NCBI GenBank assembly: GCA_012295225.1
Contig: WMKK01000003.1
Coordinates: 543,231-607,230, forward strand
Direction of reading: 5' to 3'
DNA length: 64,000 nt
DNA from: Ostreococcus mediterraneus
Taxonomy: Eukaryota; Chlorophyta; Mamiellophyceae; Mamiellales; Bathycoccaceae
The translations under genes and the position numbers were made by a program. Position 1 is the stretch's first letter. Each line of letters starts with the position of its first letter. Below are positions 1-8,798 of this stretch, piece by piece. Below the pieces are notes generated by a model that saw only the letters and a program-made list of their open reading frames with translations, had not been told where the DNA came from and searched no databases.

Positions 1-1
1 C

Positions 2-1594
2 TACGGCCAGTGGTCCAACGAGCGCTCGCACTGGGCTGTGGCTGAGTTGCTCGTGTGGAACTCTGTGCTCTCATACGAGGAGATGATGCAAGTCACGCGG
101 TACTTGAAGTACAACGTGCTCGGTTACGTTGCGCCTCCGCCTGCGCCTCCTCCGCCTCCCGAGGCGCCGCTGCGTGCTGTCCCGGAAGGTATTCCGGAAG
201 AAGATCTTGTGGCTTGGTTCGCTAGCTCTCGGGTTTCCACAGACTGGAAGAGCGAGGTGGGCGATTTCACTGCTCAAGTCAAAGGAGGGAAACCATCCGT
301 CAAGGCTGAGGCTGGACACGGCGCCGAGAGTCGAGTGCAGGCTCTACATGGCGATGAAAACGCGCAAATTTCATTTGGTGACAATTTGCTGCCGTCGACA
401 TTCACGATCTGCTCTATCACCCGTTACACTACCAACGAGTATCAATACAAAAAGCGTATCCTCATCGGCGGTCCGGGCAACTTTTTGCACGGTCACTGGA
501 TGGGTCGTCGTGGTGTGGCGTACTACGATGCTTGGATGACGCCCTATGGTAGAAGTGTAGGTGGCTCGGTCACTGATTGGCTCGTTATGTGCGGCACCAA
601 CGGTGCTGCGCGTCAGCTTGTAGACGGCGAAAACGTCGCTGAGAAAAGCGTCATTCGCGGTGGAGGAAGCGGCGGTGGCGACAAGGGCCTTGGCGTCAAC
701 TACGCTCCGCGTGGCGGTCAGCATTCGAACGAGCGTTCGCGTTGGGCTGTGGCTGAGTTGCTCGTATGGAAACGCGTGCTATCAATTATGGAGATGAGAG
801 AGGTCACAAAGTATTTGCAGCATCACGTATTGGCTGCAAAACCTCCTCCGCCACCTCCGCCGGCACACAAATTTTCAATCGTCGACGCTGACCATTCTGG
901 AGGGGTAAACAGAATGGAACTTGTCGCACTCATAGAAAAGGCTGCGGGTTTGAACAATGCGCACGCCATCGTCTCCGACGATCTTTGGAACAAATTAGAC
1001 AAGAATGATGACGGCAAACTTGATGCTGCAGAATTTGCAGCCGTGTCGCAGAGAATGTCGGCGCACACATTATTTATTGAACCCGTCCTCGTGTACCCAC
1101 CACAAAAGCAAACCGCAAAAGCGTTTACAACGATACGAAACGTACCAAAGGTCGAGCACGGGGCTGACCAACAGGTAACGACGCGTCATCAAATTATTGA
1201 AAAGGCTTGCGAAAACTTTGTATTACTTCGTCAAGGTACATTAGCCATTCCAGGAAACTCAAGAGGTTGGAACGAATGGTACGATGAATTGAACGATGAG
1301 GATATCGATCCGTTATCCGGCGTGAAGGAGTGCTCCGCGTTGGATGAAAATGAGACGGCGGCGCGCGTCCTCGGGGATGCTGCCGACGCATACGTGCTCC
1401 CGATGCTTGTTACCGCGCCTGGTTCGAATATTTTCTTCATCGATCCCGCCGCAATGATTGCAAACACGGAGGATTCGACTGAAGATGGTGAAGATGAAGA
1501 CTTGTTCGCTCGATTCGAGCGTGAAGGTTTGACGCTCGAGTTGAAACCTGCTGAAACAAACAACGGGAACGACGTCGCGCTGGCTGTTGTTTAG
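2..1594 (+). CDS. LamG/ConA-like lectin repeat protein with EF-hands, 3' part (partial)
   Basis: The reading frame is open to the left edge of the window, so the gene starts further upstream; 530 residues are visible. It holds the tail of one concanavalin-A/LamG-like repeat, a proline linker, one complete repeat of about 230 residues, and a second proline linker. The repeat boundary is marked by SNERSHWAVAELLVW near the start and SNERSRWAVAELLVW at 725-770. A pair of EF-hands follows (loops DADHSGGVNRME and DKNDDGKLDAAE, both with the calcium-binding spacing), then an acidic C-terminal region. A cell-surface or secreted calcium-dependent binding protein is inferred from the architecture. The signal peptide would lie outside the window. 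The ligand is unknown. Confidence 0.8.
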   Translation, partial: YGQWSNERSHWAVAELLVWNSVLSYEEMMQVTRYLKYNVLGYVAPPPAPPPPPEAPLRAVPEGIPEEDLVAWFASSRVSTDWKSEVGDFTAQVKGGKPSVKAEAGHGAESRVQALHGDENAQISFGDNLLPSTFTICSITRYTTNEYQYKKRILIGGPGNFLHGHWMGRRGVAYYDAWMTPYGRSVGGSVTDWLVMCGTNGAARQLVDGENVAEKSVIRGGGSGGGDKGLGVNYAPRGGQHSNERSRWAVAELLVWKRVLSIMEMREVTKYLQHHVLAAKPPPPPPPAHKFSIVDADHSGGVNRMELVALIEKAAGLNNAHAIVSDDLWNKLDKNDDGKLDAAEFAAVSQRMSAHTLFIEPVLVYPPQKQTAKAFTTIRNVPKVEHGADQQVTTRHQIIEKACENFVLLRQGTLAIPGNSRGWNEWYDELNDEDIDPLSGVKECSALDENETAARVLGDAADAYVLPMLVTAPGSNIFFIDPAAMIANTEDSTEDGEDEDLFARFEREGLTLELKPAETNNGNDVALAVV

Positions 1595-1825
1595 TCGGCG
1601 CTCACAAAAAAAACAAAAAAACGTCTTAAATTACTCCTAGACATTACAAGATCAGATCACAGGGGTAAGCATGTGATCCACGCTCTTTAACTCTCCCTTT
1701 CGACGAACATTCGCGCATTGTAATTTTATATGAAGAGAGTCGCGCGAAACAAAAGCTCCAACACCTTTATGGAGTTCATCAACGAAACCGTCGTCAGAGA
1801 TTGACGCGCGAGAGGTTGACGCGCG

Positions 1826-2842
1826 ATGTCCACCGATGGCGCATCATCGAACGATATGTGCCTGCACACACTCGAACCCATTCGCGAACCATTCGTGTTC
1901 CTCGGCGTGTGCTCCGTCGCCGTCGCCACGCTGCTCGGGGTGCCGCAAGCGTTGAAGATCATCAGAAGACGCAGCGCGCGTGGAGTGTCATTCACCACCC
2001 TGGGTCTGGGTAACATTGGTGGCTTTTTGTACGTGTTGAACATGTATATCTTGCACTACGATCAAATCCTACTCGCGGGGTCGCCGTTTAGGAACTTTCA
2101 GACGTGGGCCGAGGCGCAACCGCACATGTTGTTCATTTGGGTAGAGCTCGCGAATACCTTATCGCTATTGTTGATTACGCCGATCGCATACGCGTACTTG
2201 GAAGACGAGCCGCACGCGGTAGTATTAGATATTCCCATCGTTGGGATGAAAATCGATTGGGGAATGAAAGAGTCGGTGAGGTACGGGATAGCCGCACAAG
2301 TGCTGGTGTTGGCGGGCGCGTGGGTCCCGTCGCTTTGGATTCTTAGCAGAGAAGGGAGGTGTGAGCCATTAGCGGCGTACGCGAATATATTAGGGATTGT
2401 AGTAGCGTTGATTATATGCGGCAAGTTTATTCCACAAGTTCGTGAGTCGTTGGGGAATAAGGGGAGCAAGTCGCTATCTTACGTAACGTATGGTCTTGAC
2501 ATTGTTGCAGGCATTGTAGCTTTACTACAAAAGCTTTTCATCACGCACGAACGACTGTCAACTTGGGTACCTCCACTGTTTTTACATTCGCTTGAGGCAT
2601 ATGTGCTCGGGACGAACTACTATTATGATAAAAAGAAGTTTGCCGAGGTAACAGAACGACGCGAAAGAGATGCCGAAGACGGCGAGCGCGCTGAATATGG
2701 AAGCGACGAAGAGCGTGTTCAGAGCGAGCGGTTATTGCAGCGCGGTAGCCAAGATAGATCAGCGGCGAGAGTGGCGTCACCTGCTGGCGTGAAATCGGAA
2801 AAGAAGTCGACATTTTCCACCATGCTTGATATTTTCCTCTGA
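1826..2842 (+). CDS. PQ-loop repeat membrane protein
   Basis: The product has 338 residues and about seven hydrophobic segments. Two PQ-loop signatures are visible, GVPQALKIIRRRSARGVSF around residues 38-56 and GKFIPQVRESLGNKGSKSLS around 199-218, each followed by a helix, as in the cystinosin/SWEET/PQLC superfamily. The C-terminus is hydrophilic and charged and probably cytosolic. Family members move amino acids, sugars or act as lysosomal exporters; the substrate here cannot be told. The start is the first in-frame ATG. It is convergent with the PP2C gene, about 126 bp away. Confidence 0.75.
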   Translation: MSTDGASSNDMCLHTLEPIREPFVFLGVCSVAVATLLGVPQALKIIRRRSARGVSFTTLGLGNIGGFLYVLNMYILHYDQILLAGSPFRNFQTWAEAQPHMLFIWVELANTLSLLLITPIAYAYLEDEPHAVVLDIPIVGMKIDWGMKESVRYGIAAQVLVLAGAWVPSLWILSREGRCEPLAAYANILGIVVALIICGKFIPQVRESLGNKGSKSLSYVTYGLDIVAGIVALLQKLFITHERLSTWVPPLFLHSLEAYVLGTNYYYDKKKFAEVTERRERDAEDGERAEYGSDEERVQSERLLQRGSQDRSAARVASPAGVKSEKKSTFSTMLDIFL

Positions 2843-2886
2843 GAGAGTACATCTATTTACAACGGTCCTACTACCGTAGCTCGTTG

Positions 2887-2942
2887 CTCGTTTGTTGTGA
2901 AAGAATATATATACCGGTACTCGTTTGTTGTGAAAGAATATA
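2887..2942. repeat. Perfect 23-bp direct repeat, 33-bp period
   Basis: Two identical 23-bp copies (starting ctcgtttgttgtgaaag) lie at 2887-2909 and 2920-2942, separated by 10 bp containing the palindrome taccggta. They sit between two convergent genes, so they fall in the 3' regions of both. Confidence 0.9.
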
Positions 2943-2968
2943 ATAGAGAATAAAGAATCAAATCGAAT

Positions 2969-4444
2969 CTAATGCACATATACGGCAACGATGGCCGTTA
3001 CATTATCGCTCGTACCGCGATTTAAACTAGTATCCAGGAGCTCTTTCGCCGCAGCATGGCAAGCGACTTCGATGCTCTTTATGTCTGTCAGTACGCATTT
3101 GCCATCTTTGAATACACCAAATGATGTGAGCGTGTTGCGCGCAATATCACCAGCTTCTTGATCTCGAATGACGTCCCAGAGGCCATCCGACGCAATAATC
3201 AGGAAGTTGACATTTTTATTTAGTTCAAAGCGTTTGACGTCAGGCTCAGCCGTTACGCCAGCATCTTTAGGGCGCTTGAAGTCAATGTCACCAAGAGAGC
3301 GCGACACAGCGAGTGCAGCACGCACAGGCTTGAATGGGTGATCTGCAACCACACGCCAGCATCCACAAAATTCAATTTTACCACCAACAGCTGTGATACG
3401 CCGACGTTCGGTCGCTGAAGAGGGCTTGTGATCTTCCGTCATGGCACGCGCACGGCCATCCGCGTAAACGATGACCGCCCGCGAATCGCCTGCGTGAGCC
3501 GCGAATAAGACTTTGCCAACCTGTAAAATATTCACCGCCGTACAACCATCTCGTCTTCCTTCTGAAAAGGTGGCGTCCAAAATATGATCGTCACACTCTA
3601 AATACATGCGCTTAAGAGCAGCAGTCATGTTCTCGTCGTACTTGCTCTTTGCGTCTGGGCATTCAGGCGCTGAGTCTTCAGTAAAAATCTCGCGATTGAG
3701 ATATTTGTGCATGCTTTCACTACAGTATTGCGCTGCCCAATCTCCGTTATGGCCGTCGTAAACGCCTAAAAATGAACGACGAACTCCATCGCACTCGTCC
3801 AAAGGCTTGTAATTTGTCATGGCGACAAATCTATCCTCCATGTACGAACGCTGACCTTGCTCCTCTGCCCAACCCACGACGACAATCGGGCCCACCATAC
3901 TAGGCACATGGACTTTTTCATCCCCTTGCTTGTCTTGATCGACCTGGTCGAGCACGGGACTCGCTCGAGCAGAGTCCATATCGCCCGTTTCGTCGTTCTG
4001 AGGCGTTTCATCCGCCTCCTCAGACGCGTCGCTCGTCGTCGACTTTGAACCCCCTCCAACATCACGACCATGCTCTACACGCAGCCTCTTTGTATCATCA
4101 GCGTCGTCGTCGCGACGATTTTTGCCATGCTTACTTTTACTTCGTCTTTTCTCGCGAATCTCCCAATCCTCTTCTCCGGCGTCGCCGGCGCCTCCTCGCT
4201 CCGCCCGCTCCGCCCGACGACGCGTCTTTCTCTCCCGCTTGCGAGCTCTCACATCGTCATCCCCACCTCCGCGCGCAACACACTCCCCAGAAACACCCCT
4301 CTCATCGATATTCACCCCACCAACACCCATACCAACGCCGCCATCGACCCTCGCCTTCATGTCCTCGCCCGAGCGCGCGCTATCCACCCGCCGCATCGTC
4401 ATCCTTCCCGCGCCACCCCCCGACGTGCTCGCGCGCGACTCCAT
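2969..4444 (-). CDS. PP2C-type Ser/Thr phosphatase with basic N-terminal extension
   Basis: The product has 491 residues. The first roughly 185 residues are charged and low in complexity, with Lys/Arg clusters (RARKRERKTRRR, KRRSKSKHGKNRR) that could serve as nuclear localisation signals. The C-terminal part is a PP2C (PPM) catalytic domain. It has the metal-binding motifs SYMEDRF, GVYDGHNGD, GDSRAVIV and SDGLWDV, and ends with NRGTSDNVTAIVAVYV. The DGH motif is followed by N-G instead of the usual G-G. The frame is open a little further 5' but only from a GTG, so the first ATG was used. It is divergent from the TPR/J-domain gene across a 620-bp repeat-rich spacer. Confidence 0.9.
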   Translation of the reverse strand: MESRASTSGGGAGRMTMRRVDSARSGEDMKARVDGGVGMGVGGVNIDERGVSGECVARGGGDDDVRARKRERKTRRRAERAERGGAGDAGEEDWEIREKRRSKSKHGKNRRDDDADDTKRLRVEHGRDVGGGSKSTTSDASEEADETPQNDETGDMDSARASPVLDQVDQDKQGDEKVHVPSMVGPIVVVGWAEEQGQRSYMEDRFVAMTNYKPLDECDGVRRSFLGVYDGHNGDWAAQYCSESMHKYLNREIFTEDSAPECPDAKSKYDENMTAALKRMYLECDDHILDATFSEGRRDGCTAVNILQVGKVLFAAHAGDSRAVIVYADGRARAMTEDHKPSSATERRRITAVGGKIEFCGCWRVVADHPFKPVRAALAVSRSLGDIDFKRPKDAGVTAEPDVKRFELNKNVNFLIIASDGLWDVIRDQEAGDIARNTLTSFGVFKDGKCVLTDIKSIEVACHAAAKELLDTSLNRGTSDNVTAIVAVYVH

Positions 4445-4722
4445 CCCTCGCGCGCGTCCCACGCGTGCCTCGCCGCCTCACACGCGCGCGCTCGGGTCGT
4501 TCACGCGCGTCCGCGTCGGCGTCTCGCGCGCGTGACGCGTCCGAACGACCGAGGCACGAACGCGCGATGGGACGGCGGCGGCGGCGGCGGCGTGACGCGC
4601 GAAATGCGATGCGTCTCAACGGCGATGCGATGCGATGCGATGCGCGCGATGCGATGCGATGCGCGGGACGTGGGCGATGCGCGCGACCCGCGTCCGCGCG
4701 ATGGGTCGCGGCGGCGCGATGT

Positions 4723-4727
<5 letters not shown>

Positions 4728-4767
<40 letters not shown>
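4728..4767. repeat. (CGA)n microsatellite
   Basis: About 13 uninterrupted CGA units lie in the divergent PP2C / TPR-J promoter region. Confidence 0.95.
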
Positions 4768-4777
<10 letters not shown>

Positions 4778-4849
4778 AGTGTTTTATCAAGTGTTTGCTA
4801 AACCCTAGATTTGACGAATGATGACTCAAGCGTATGTGTCTTGAATTTT

Positions 4850-4991
4850 GAGTGTATTTATATAGCGGGTTTATATTATTGTATATGAGTATGGCGCGTC
4901 TCGGATGGTGTGATCTTGTATTTCGACGAGTGTATTTATATAGAGGGTTTAGAATGTAATGTATGCGTATGGCGCGTCTCGGATGACGTGA
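4850..4991. repeat. Two diverged ~64-bp direct repeats, 78-bp period
   Basis: Copies at 4850-4913 and 4928-4991 both begin gagtgtatttatatag and both contain gtatggcgcgtctcggatg near the end. They are clearly related but not identical. They sit directly upstream of the TPR/J-domain gene. Confidence 0.85.
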
Positions 4992-5064
4992 CGGTGGAGA
5001 AAAAAAACGGTCACGGGCGTTACGCGCGCACGCCGCAGACGTTGACGCGCGCGAATGCGACGCT

Positions 5065-7788
5065 ATGTCGTCGACGGCGTCGTTCAGCGCGCGCGAACGC
5101 ATGGCGGCGGGTGCGCACGCGTACGCGTCAGGTGATTTTGCGGTGGCGCGCGCGCTTTTTGAGGATGTCATCGAGGACGCGGAGGCGGCGGCGACGGAGC
5201 GCGCGCGGGCGGACGCGGACGCGGTGAAGGCGTGGTCGAACATCAGCGCGTGCGAGTGCGCGATGGGGGCGTATGATGAGGCGCAGAATGCGGCAGAGCG
5301 TGCGATTGCGTTGGATGGGACGTTTGCGAAGGCTCACGTGAGACGAGCGCGGGCGTTGATGGAGAAGCGTGAGTACGCGCGAGCGCGGGAGAGCGTCAAG
5401 GCGTGCGCCGCGCTGACGACGACTGGCGACGACGGGAATGACGAGGTGCGGAAGGAGTTGCAGCAGATGTTGATGGATATAGACGTATGCGAGGCGCGGG
5501 GTGAAGGAGAGAAGCGAAAAGGCTTGCATGCGGCGATGGGGGCGGCGGTGCAACCAAAGCCAGTCTTTATGAACGCCGCGCAGAAGGAGGGAAACGGGGG
5601 CAAGCGCGTGAGTTTCGCCCCTGAGCTCGCGATGGATGGCGTCGACGATGATGACACGAACGATAGCACTCGCTTTTCGACGGCACGCGTAACGGCACCT
5701 CCTCCTCCTGGTGTGTTGACAAAACCATTGCTTCAGGAATTCGGCGTCGCCGCCATCGAACGCGCCATGACGACGCAAACGGCAATCAACGCCGGCGAAA
5801 ACAGCGCGGCGACGTACGAGTACAAGCGATGCAAAATGTGCGGGAACATATGCCACGCTAAGATGTCTTCGTGCTCGTCGTGCTGTCTTCCGCTCGTTGC
5901 ACCAGACTCATTTGAGCCTGCGACATTGCCAAAGGTGGGCGACGACGCCGCGTACGAAACAGATTCAGACGAAGACGGCGACGCCGAAGACAACAACGTG
6001 CCGACGTCTTTCGATGTACTCGCGCACGATGGTCACGAGGACGATCCTTGGTGGGTAAAACATTTTACTCGCGCCGCGTTAGAAGCGCCAGAATATGCGT
6101 TGGGATTGGATCCAGTGCTGCAATCGAGTTTTGACGCGCTCAAATGTCCACCGACGGCGAACGAATCTGTCATTCGCGCGGCGTATCGCGATGCCATCAC
6201 GGTCGCACATCCAGACGCTGGTGGCTCCACGAAAGAATTGTACAAAATCCACGCTGCGTACGATGCGATTTCTGCTGATTTTTGGCGACATGATGAAGGG
6301 GCAGAGATACTGCGAAGAATGCGTCGGATGCCGGCGAATGATGACAATTATGGCGACTACGAATACGTGGACGTCGACAATGAAGATATATTCGTCGTTC
6401 TTGACGTCTACCGCAATCGTGAAGCAGAGTATACGCTTAAACGTATATTTGAATGCGCTTCTAAACCCGAGCGTGTGTACGTAGGTGTGACATGGCAATA
6501 CAAAACAACCACGGCGCCGCCAGACGCCGCCGGAGCGTGCGTGGACCGTCTGCATCCCGAGTTGAATCACATCACCGAAGAAGTCGCAAAAAACGCTCTG
6601 GAAATCAAAGATCCCGAAGAGCAACAAAAGTATCTCGTAAAACTACGCCGCATGCAGCTCAAATTCCAGCGTGAGTTAGATGCAGAAGAAAAGAGATGTC
6701 ATTCTCGTAAGACGCTTGCAGCTCCGTTTCGCGAACGCGTTCGCGAGACGCATCTCGCGTGGGACACCACAGATGGACCTTCGTACGCGCGTCACATCGC
6801 GATGCGCAAATGGGCTGGTGAAAAGTATATTCTACACATCGATGCCATGACTGCGCTCGACCAAGGTTGGGATGACATTCTACTTGATGAACTCCATAGA
6901 GCCGAAGCGATGGATGCGAAATGCGTGCTCACCGCCGCGCCGCTCGAGTACAACTTACAATCCCAAAACGTCATCGACGAGAATACATTCGAAGTCAAGT
7001 ACGTGAGACCGGTATACGGCACAGTTGAACCTCCACTGGCCGCGATCGATATCACGTCACAGATCGCTGATCGCGAGCGAGCGCCGGCGCTCACGTGCGC
7101 GCACGCCTTTGGCTCCACGGCGCTCTGCCACATGCGTGCGCGACAATTGCGCGAGCCACCCCCAGGACCAATCTCCACGCTCTTTATGAGTAGTAATTTC
7201 GCATTTGCACGCGCCCAGGCATTTATTCGCGACGCGCCACCTGACGCGCACGCGCCATTCTTACATTTAGGTGAGGAATTGAGCGCCACGGCGCGTTTGT
7301 GGACGCGCGGATGGAATTTCTACGCTCCGGCGCGCGTACCCGTTCGACATTGCTACGACGGTGGACCACGCGTGATGTGGATGGAGGATCGCCGTCGCGG
7401 AAAAATGTTATATGACGATCGTAAGATGCGATGGGGAATGGCTCATGATTGGGAAAAACGCGAATTTTTGAATTTGACATCGAGACGGAGGGTGACATCG
7501 CTCGTCGGCGCTCCGGATGCGCAGTCGGCGACGTCGCGAGATGAGCCAGTAATTTTTACGAAGACGTACGGCGTCGGATGCGAACGCACGATTAAAGAGT
7601 TTAGCGAATATGTGGGTTTGGACTTTCTCAATCCAGTGCTAACGCAACGCGCACAATGCGCCGGACGTGATGGGAAGGAGTTTAGACGAGACGCCACGGA
7701 TGATGAGAGCCGGGTGCCGACAAAGTGGCGCGGCTCAAACCCGTGGGATGCGACCGTGTGGATCGGGCCATCGGAGTTCGTGGGATGA
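5065..7788 (+). CDS. TPR / zinc-ribbon / J-domain / GlcNAc-transferase (GNT1-like) fusion protein
   Basis: The product has 907 residues starting at an ATG. Residues about 8-120 form a TPR array (AWSNISACECAMGAYDEAQNAAERAIALD is typical). KRVSF at 180-184 matches the PP1-docking RVxF motif. Residues 256-274 hold a small zinc-binding module (CKMCGNIC, then CSSCC). Residues about 350-410 form a J-domain with the HPD tripeptide at 382-384. From about 441 the sequence resembles the Skp1 GlcNAc-transferase-type family (PF11397-like): IFVVLDVYRNREAEYTLKRIFECASKPERVYVGVTWQY, then GPSYARHIAMRKWAGEKYILHIDAMTALDQGWD. There is no signal peptide, so a cytosolic enzyme with an Hsp70 partner is inferred. 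The modules are in one uninterrupted frame. Confidence 0.8.
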   Translation: MSSTASFSARERMAAGAHAYASGDFAVARALFEDVIEDAEAAATERARADADAVKAWSNISACECAMGAYDEAQNAAERAIALDGTFAKAHVRRARALMEKREYARARESVKACAALTTTGDDGNDEVRKELQQMLMDIDVCEARGEGEKRKGLHAAMGAAVQPKPVFMNAAQKEGNGGKRVSFAPELAMDGVDDDDTNDSTRFSTARVTAPPPPGVLTKPLLQEFGVAAIERAMTTQTAINAGENSAATYEYKRCKMCGNICHAKMSSCSSCCLPLVAPDSFEPATLPKVGDDAAYETDSDEDGDAEDNNVPTSFDVLAHDGHEDDPWWVKHFTRAALEAPEYALGLDPVLQSSFDALKCPPTANESVIRAAYRDAITVAHPDAGGSTKELYKIHAAYDAISADFWRHDEGAEILRRMRRMPANDDNYGDYEYVDVDNEDIFVVLDVYRNREAEYTLKRIFECASKPERVYVGVTWQYKTTTAPPDAAGACVDRLHPELNHITEEVAKNALEIKDPEEQQKYLVKLRRMQLKFQRELDAEEKRCHSRKTLAAPFRERVRETHLAWDTTDGPSYARHIAMRKWAGEKYILHIDAMTALDQGWDDILLDELHRAEAMDAKCVLTAAPLEYNLQSQNVIDENTFEVKYVRPVYGTVEPPLAAIDITSQIADRERAPALTCAHAFGSTALCHMRARQLREPPPGPISTLFMSSNFAFARAQAFIRDAPPDAHAPFLHLGEELSATARLWTRGWNFYAPARVPVRHCYDGGPRVMWMEDRRRGKMLYDDRKMRWGMAHDWEKREFLNLTSRRRVTSLVGAPDAQSATSRDEPVIFTKTYGVGCERTIKEFSEYVGLDFLNPVLTQRAQCAGRDGKEFRRDATDDESRVPTKWRGSNPWDATVWIGPSEFVG

Positions 7789-7835
7789 TAACCAAGACTA
7801 CGTTTTGTACTACACTTGTATTGTGATTCTATATT

Positions 7836-8780
7836 CTATGTCGTTGCGTCGTCTAGCAAGTCCAAACACGCGCGCCACGACGCGAGCGTCGCCTCTGCGT
7901 CGTAGCCAAATCCCGCATCAAAATCACTTTGTTGCACCTTTTCGGGTCGCGTAAACCCGTGCTTGACGCCATCAAACGAAATTAATTGCATACTTTCGAT
8001 ACCTCGCTGGCGAAGGTCATTTAAACACGCGTCGACGTTCTCTGGTGGAACGAAGGGATCCGAAGCGCCGTGACACATTAAAACGCGCGCCGACGTCGCC
8101 GCGGTTCCATCCAAATCCACGCCATCGAGCACACCATGAAATGAACACACCGCGCGCACATCATCCAACACATCTTCATCTCCATCAGCGCCGAGCCCGC
8201 GCGCACAATCTAAAACAACTTGCCCTCCTAAACAAAATCCCAAAGCGCACCACGGCTGCGTCGTCTTCGTCTCTCGTCGAAACGCGCGCACCGTCTCTCG
8301 CACCTTACGCGCCCCAAACGCGGCGCGACGCTCAATACCACCGCGTATAGCGCGCTGCGTGTCTTTATCGAACACGCATGCGCCAGCATCATATAAATCC
8401 GGCGCAACCGCGTCAAATCCCGCCGACGCGAGCGCGTCGCAGCACCGCTCCACGAACGCCTCTCGTGCCCCGATAGCCGTGTGCACGACCACCACCAACC
8501 CACGCGCGCGTGCGCGAGGCACGCACAGCGATGCATACATCGTCGTCGACGCGTCCGCGCCGCCAATCATCTCGCGCGTGAATGCGCCGGGCACGATGGA
8601 GTTGTGAAACACCAGCGCGCCATCGTCGCACGCGCGAAACGGCAACCACGACGGCGGCACCGCCTCGCGCGCGCGCGTCGCCATCGCCAACGATCGCGCG
8701 CGCCGTCGTCGACGTCTGGTGATCGTCCGCGCGCGGTCGACGGCGACGACGGCGACGCGAGACGCGGCGCCGAGCGGCAT
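7836..8780 (-). CDS. Dienelactone hydrolase family alpha/beta hydrolase
   Basis: The product has 314 residues. The family hallmarks are present: nucleophile motif GFCLGGQ, which has a cysteine as in dienelactone hydrolases, the acid in GASDPFVPP and the histidine in GVKHGFTRP. The first 50 or so residues are arginine/alanine-rich and may be a plastid or mitochondrial presequence. The substrate is unknown; plant and algal relatives are often called carboxymethylenebutenolidase-like. The start lies only 18 bp from the start of the divergent PhyH gene, so the two share one promoter. Confidence 0.85.
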   Translation of the reverse strand: MPLGAASRVAVVAVDRARTITRRRRRRARSLAMATRAREAVPPSWLPFRACDDGALVFHNSIVPGAFTREMIGGADASTTMYASLCVPRARARGLVVVVHTAIGAREAFVERCCDALASAGFDAVAPDLYDAGACVFDKDTQRAIRGGIERRAAFGARKVRETVRAFRRETKTTQPWCALGFCLGGQVVLDCARGLGADGDEDVLDDVRAVCSFHGVLDGVDLDGTAATSARVLMCHGASDPFVPPENVDACLNDLRQRGIESMQLISFDGVKHGFTRPEKVQQSDFDAGFGYDAEATLASWRACLDLLDDATT

Positions 8781-8798
8781 TGTGACGCGCGCGGGGCG
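8781..8798. promoter_or_regulatory. 18-bp gap between two divergent start codons
   Basis: The dienelactone hydrolase ATG (minus strand, 8780) and the PhyH ATG (plus strand, 8799) leave only 18 bp. The 5' untranslated regions or promoter elements must therefore overlap the opposite coding regions, unless one gene starts at a later ATG. Confidence 0.6.

Larger units (their letters stand above)
4445..5064. promoter_or_regulatory. Divergent intergenic region rich in simple repeats
   Basis: This 620-bp spacer lies between the starts of the PP2C and TPR/J-domain genes. From left to right it contains a GCGAT-type short array (about 4620-4665), a (CGA)n run (about 4728-4767), a telomere-like decamer ctaaacccta (4798-4807) and a pair of diverged direct repeats (4850-4991). 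Open frames across it are arginine- or aspartate-rich translations of the repeats and are not credible proteins. Confidence 0.6.
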
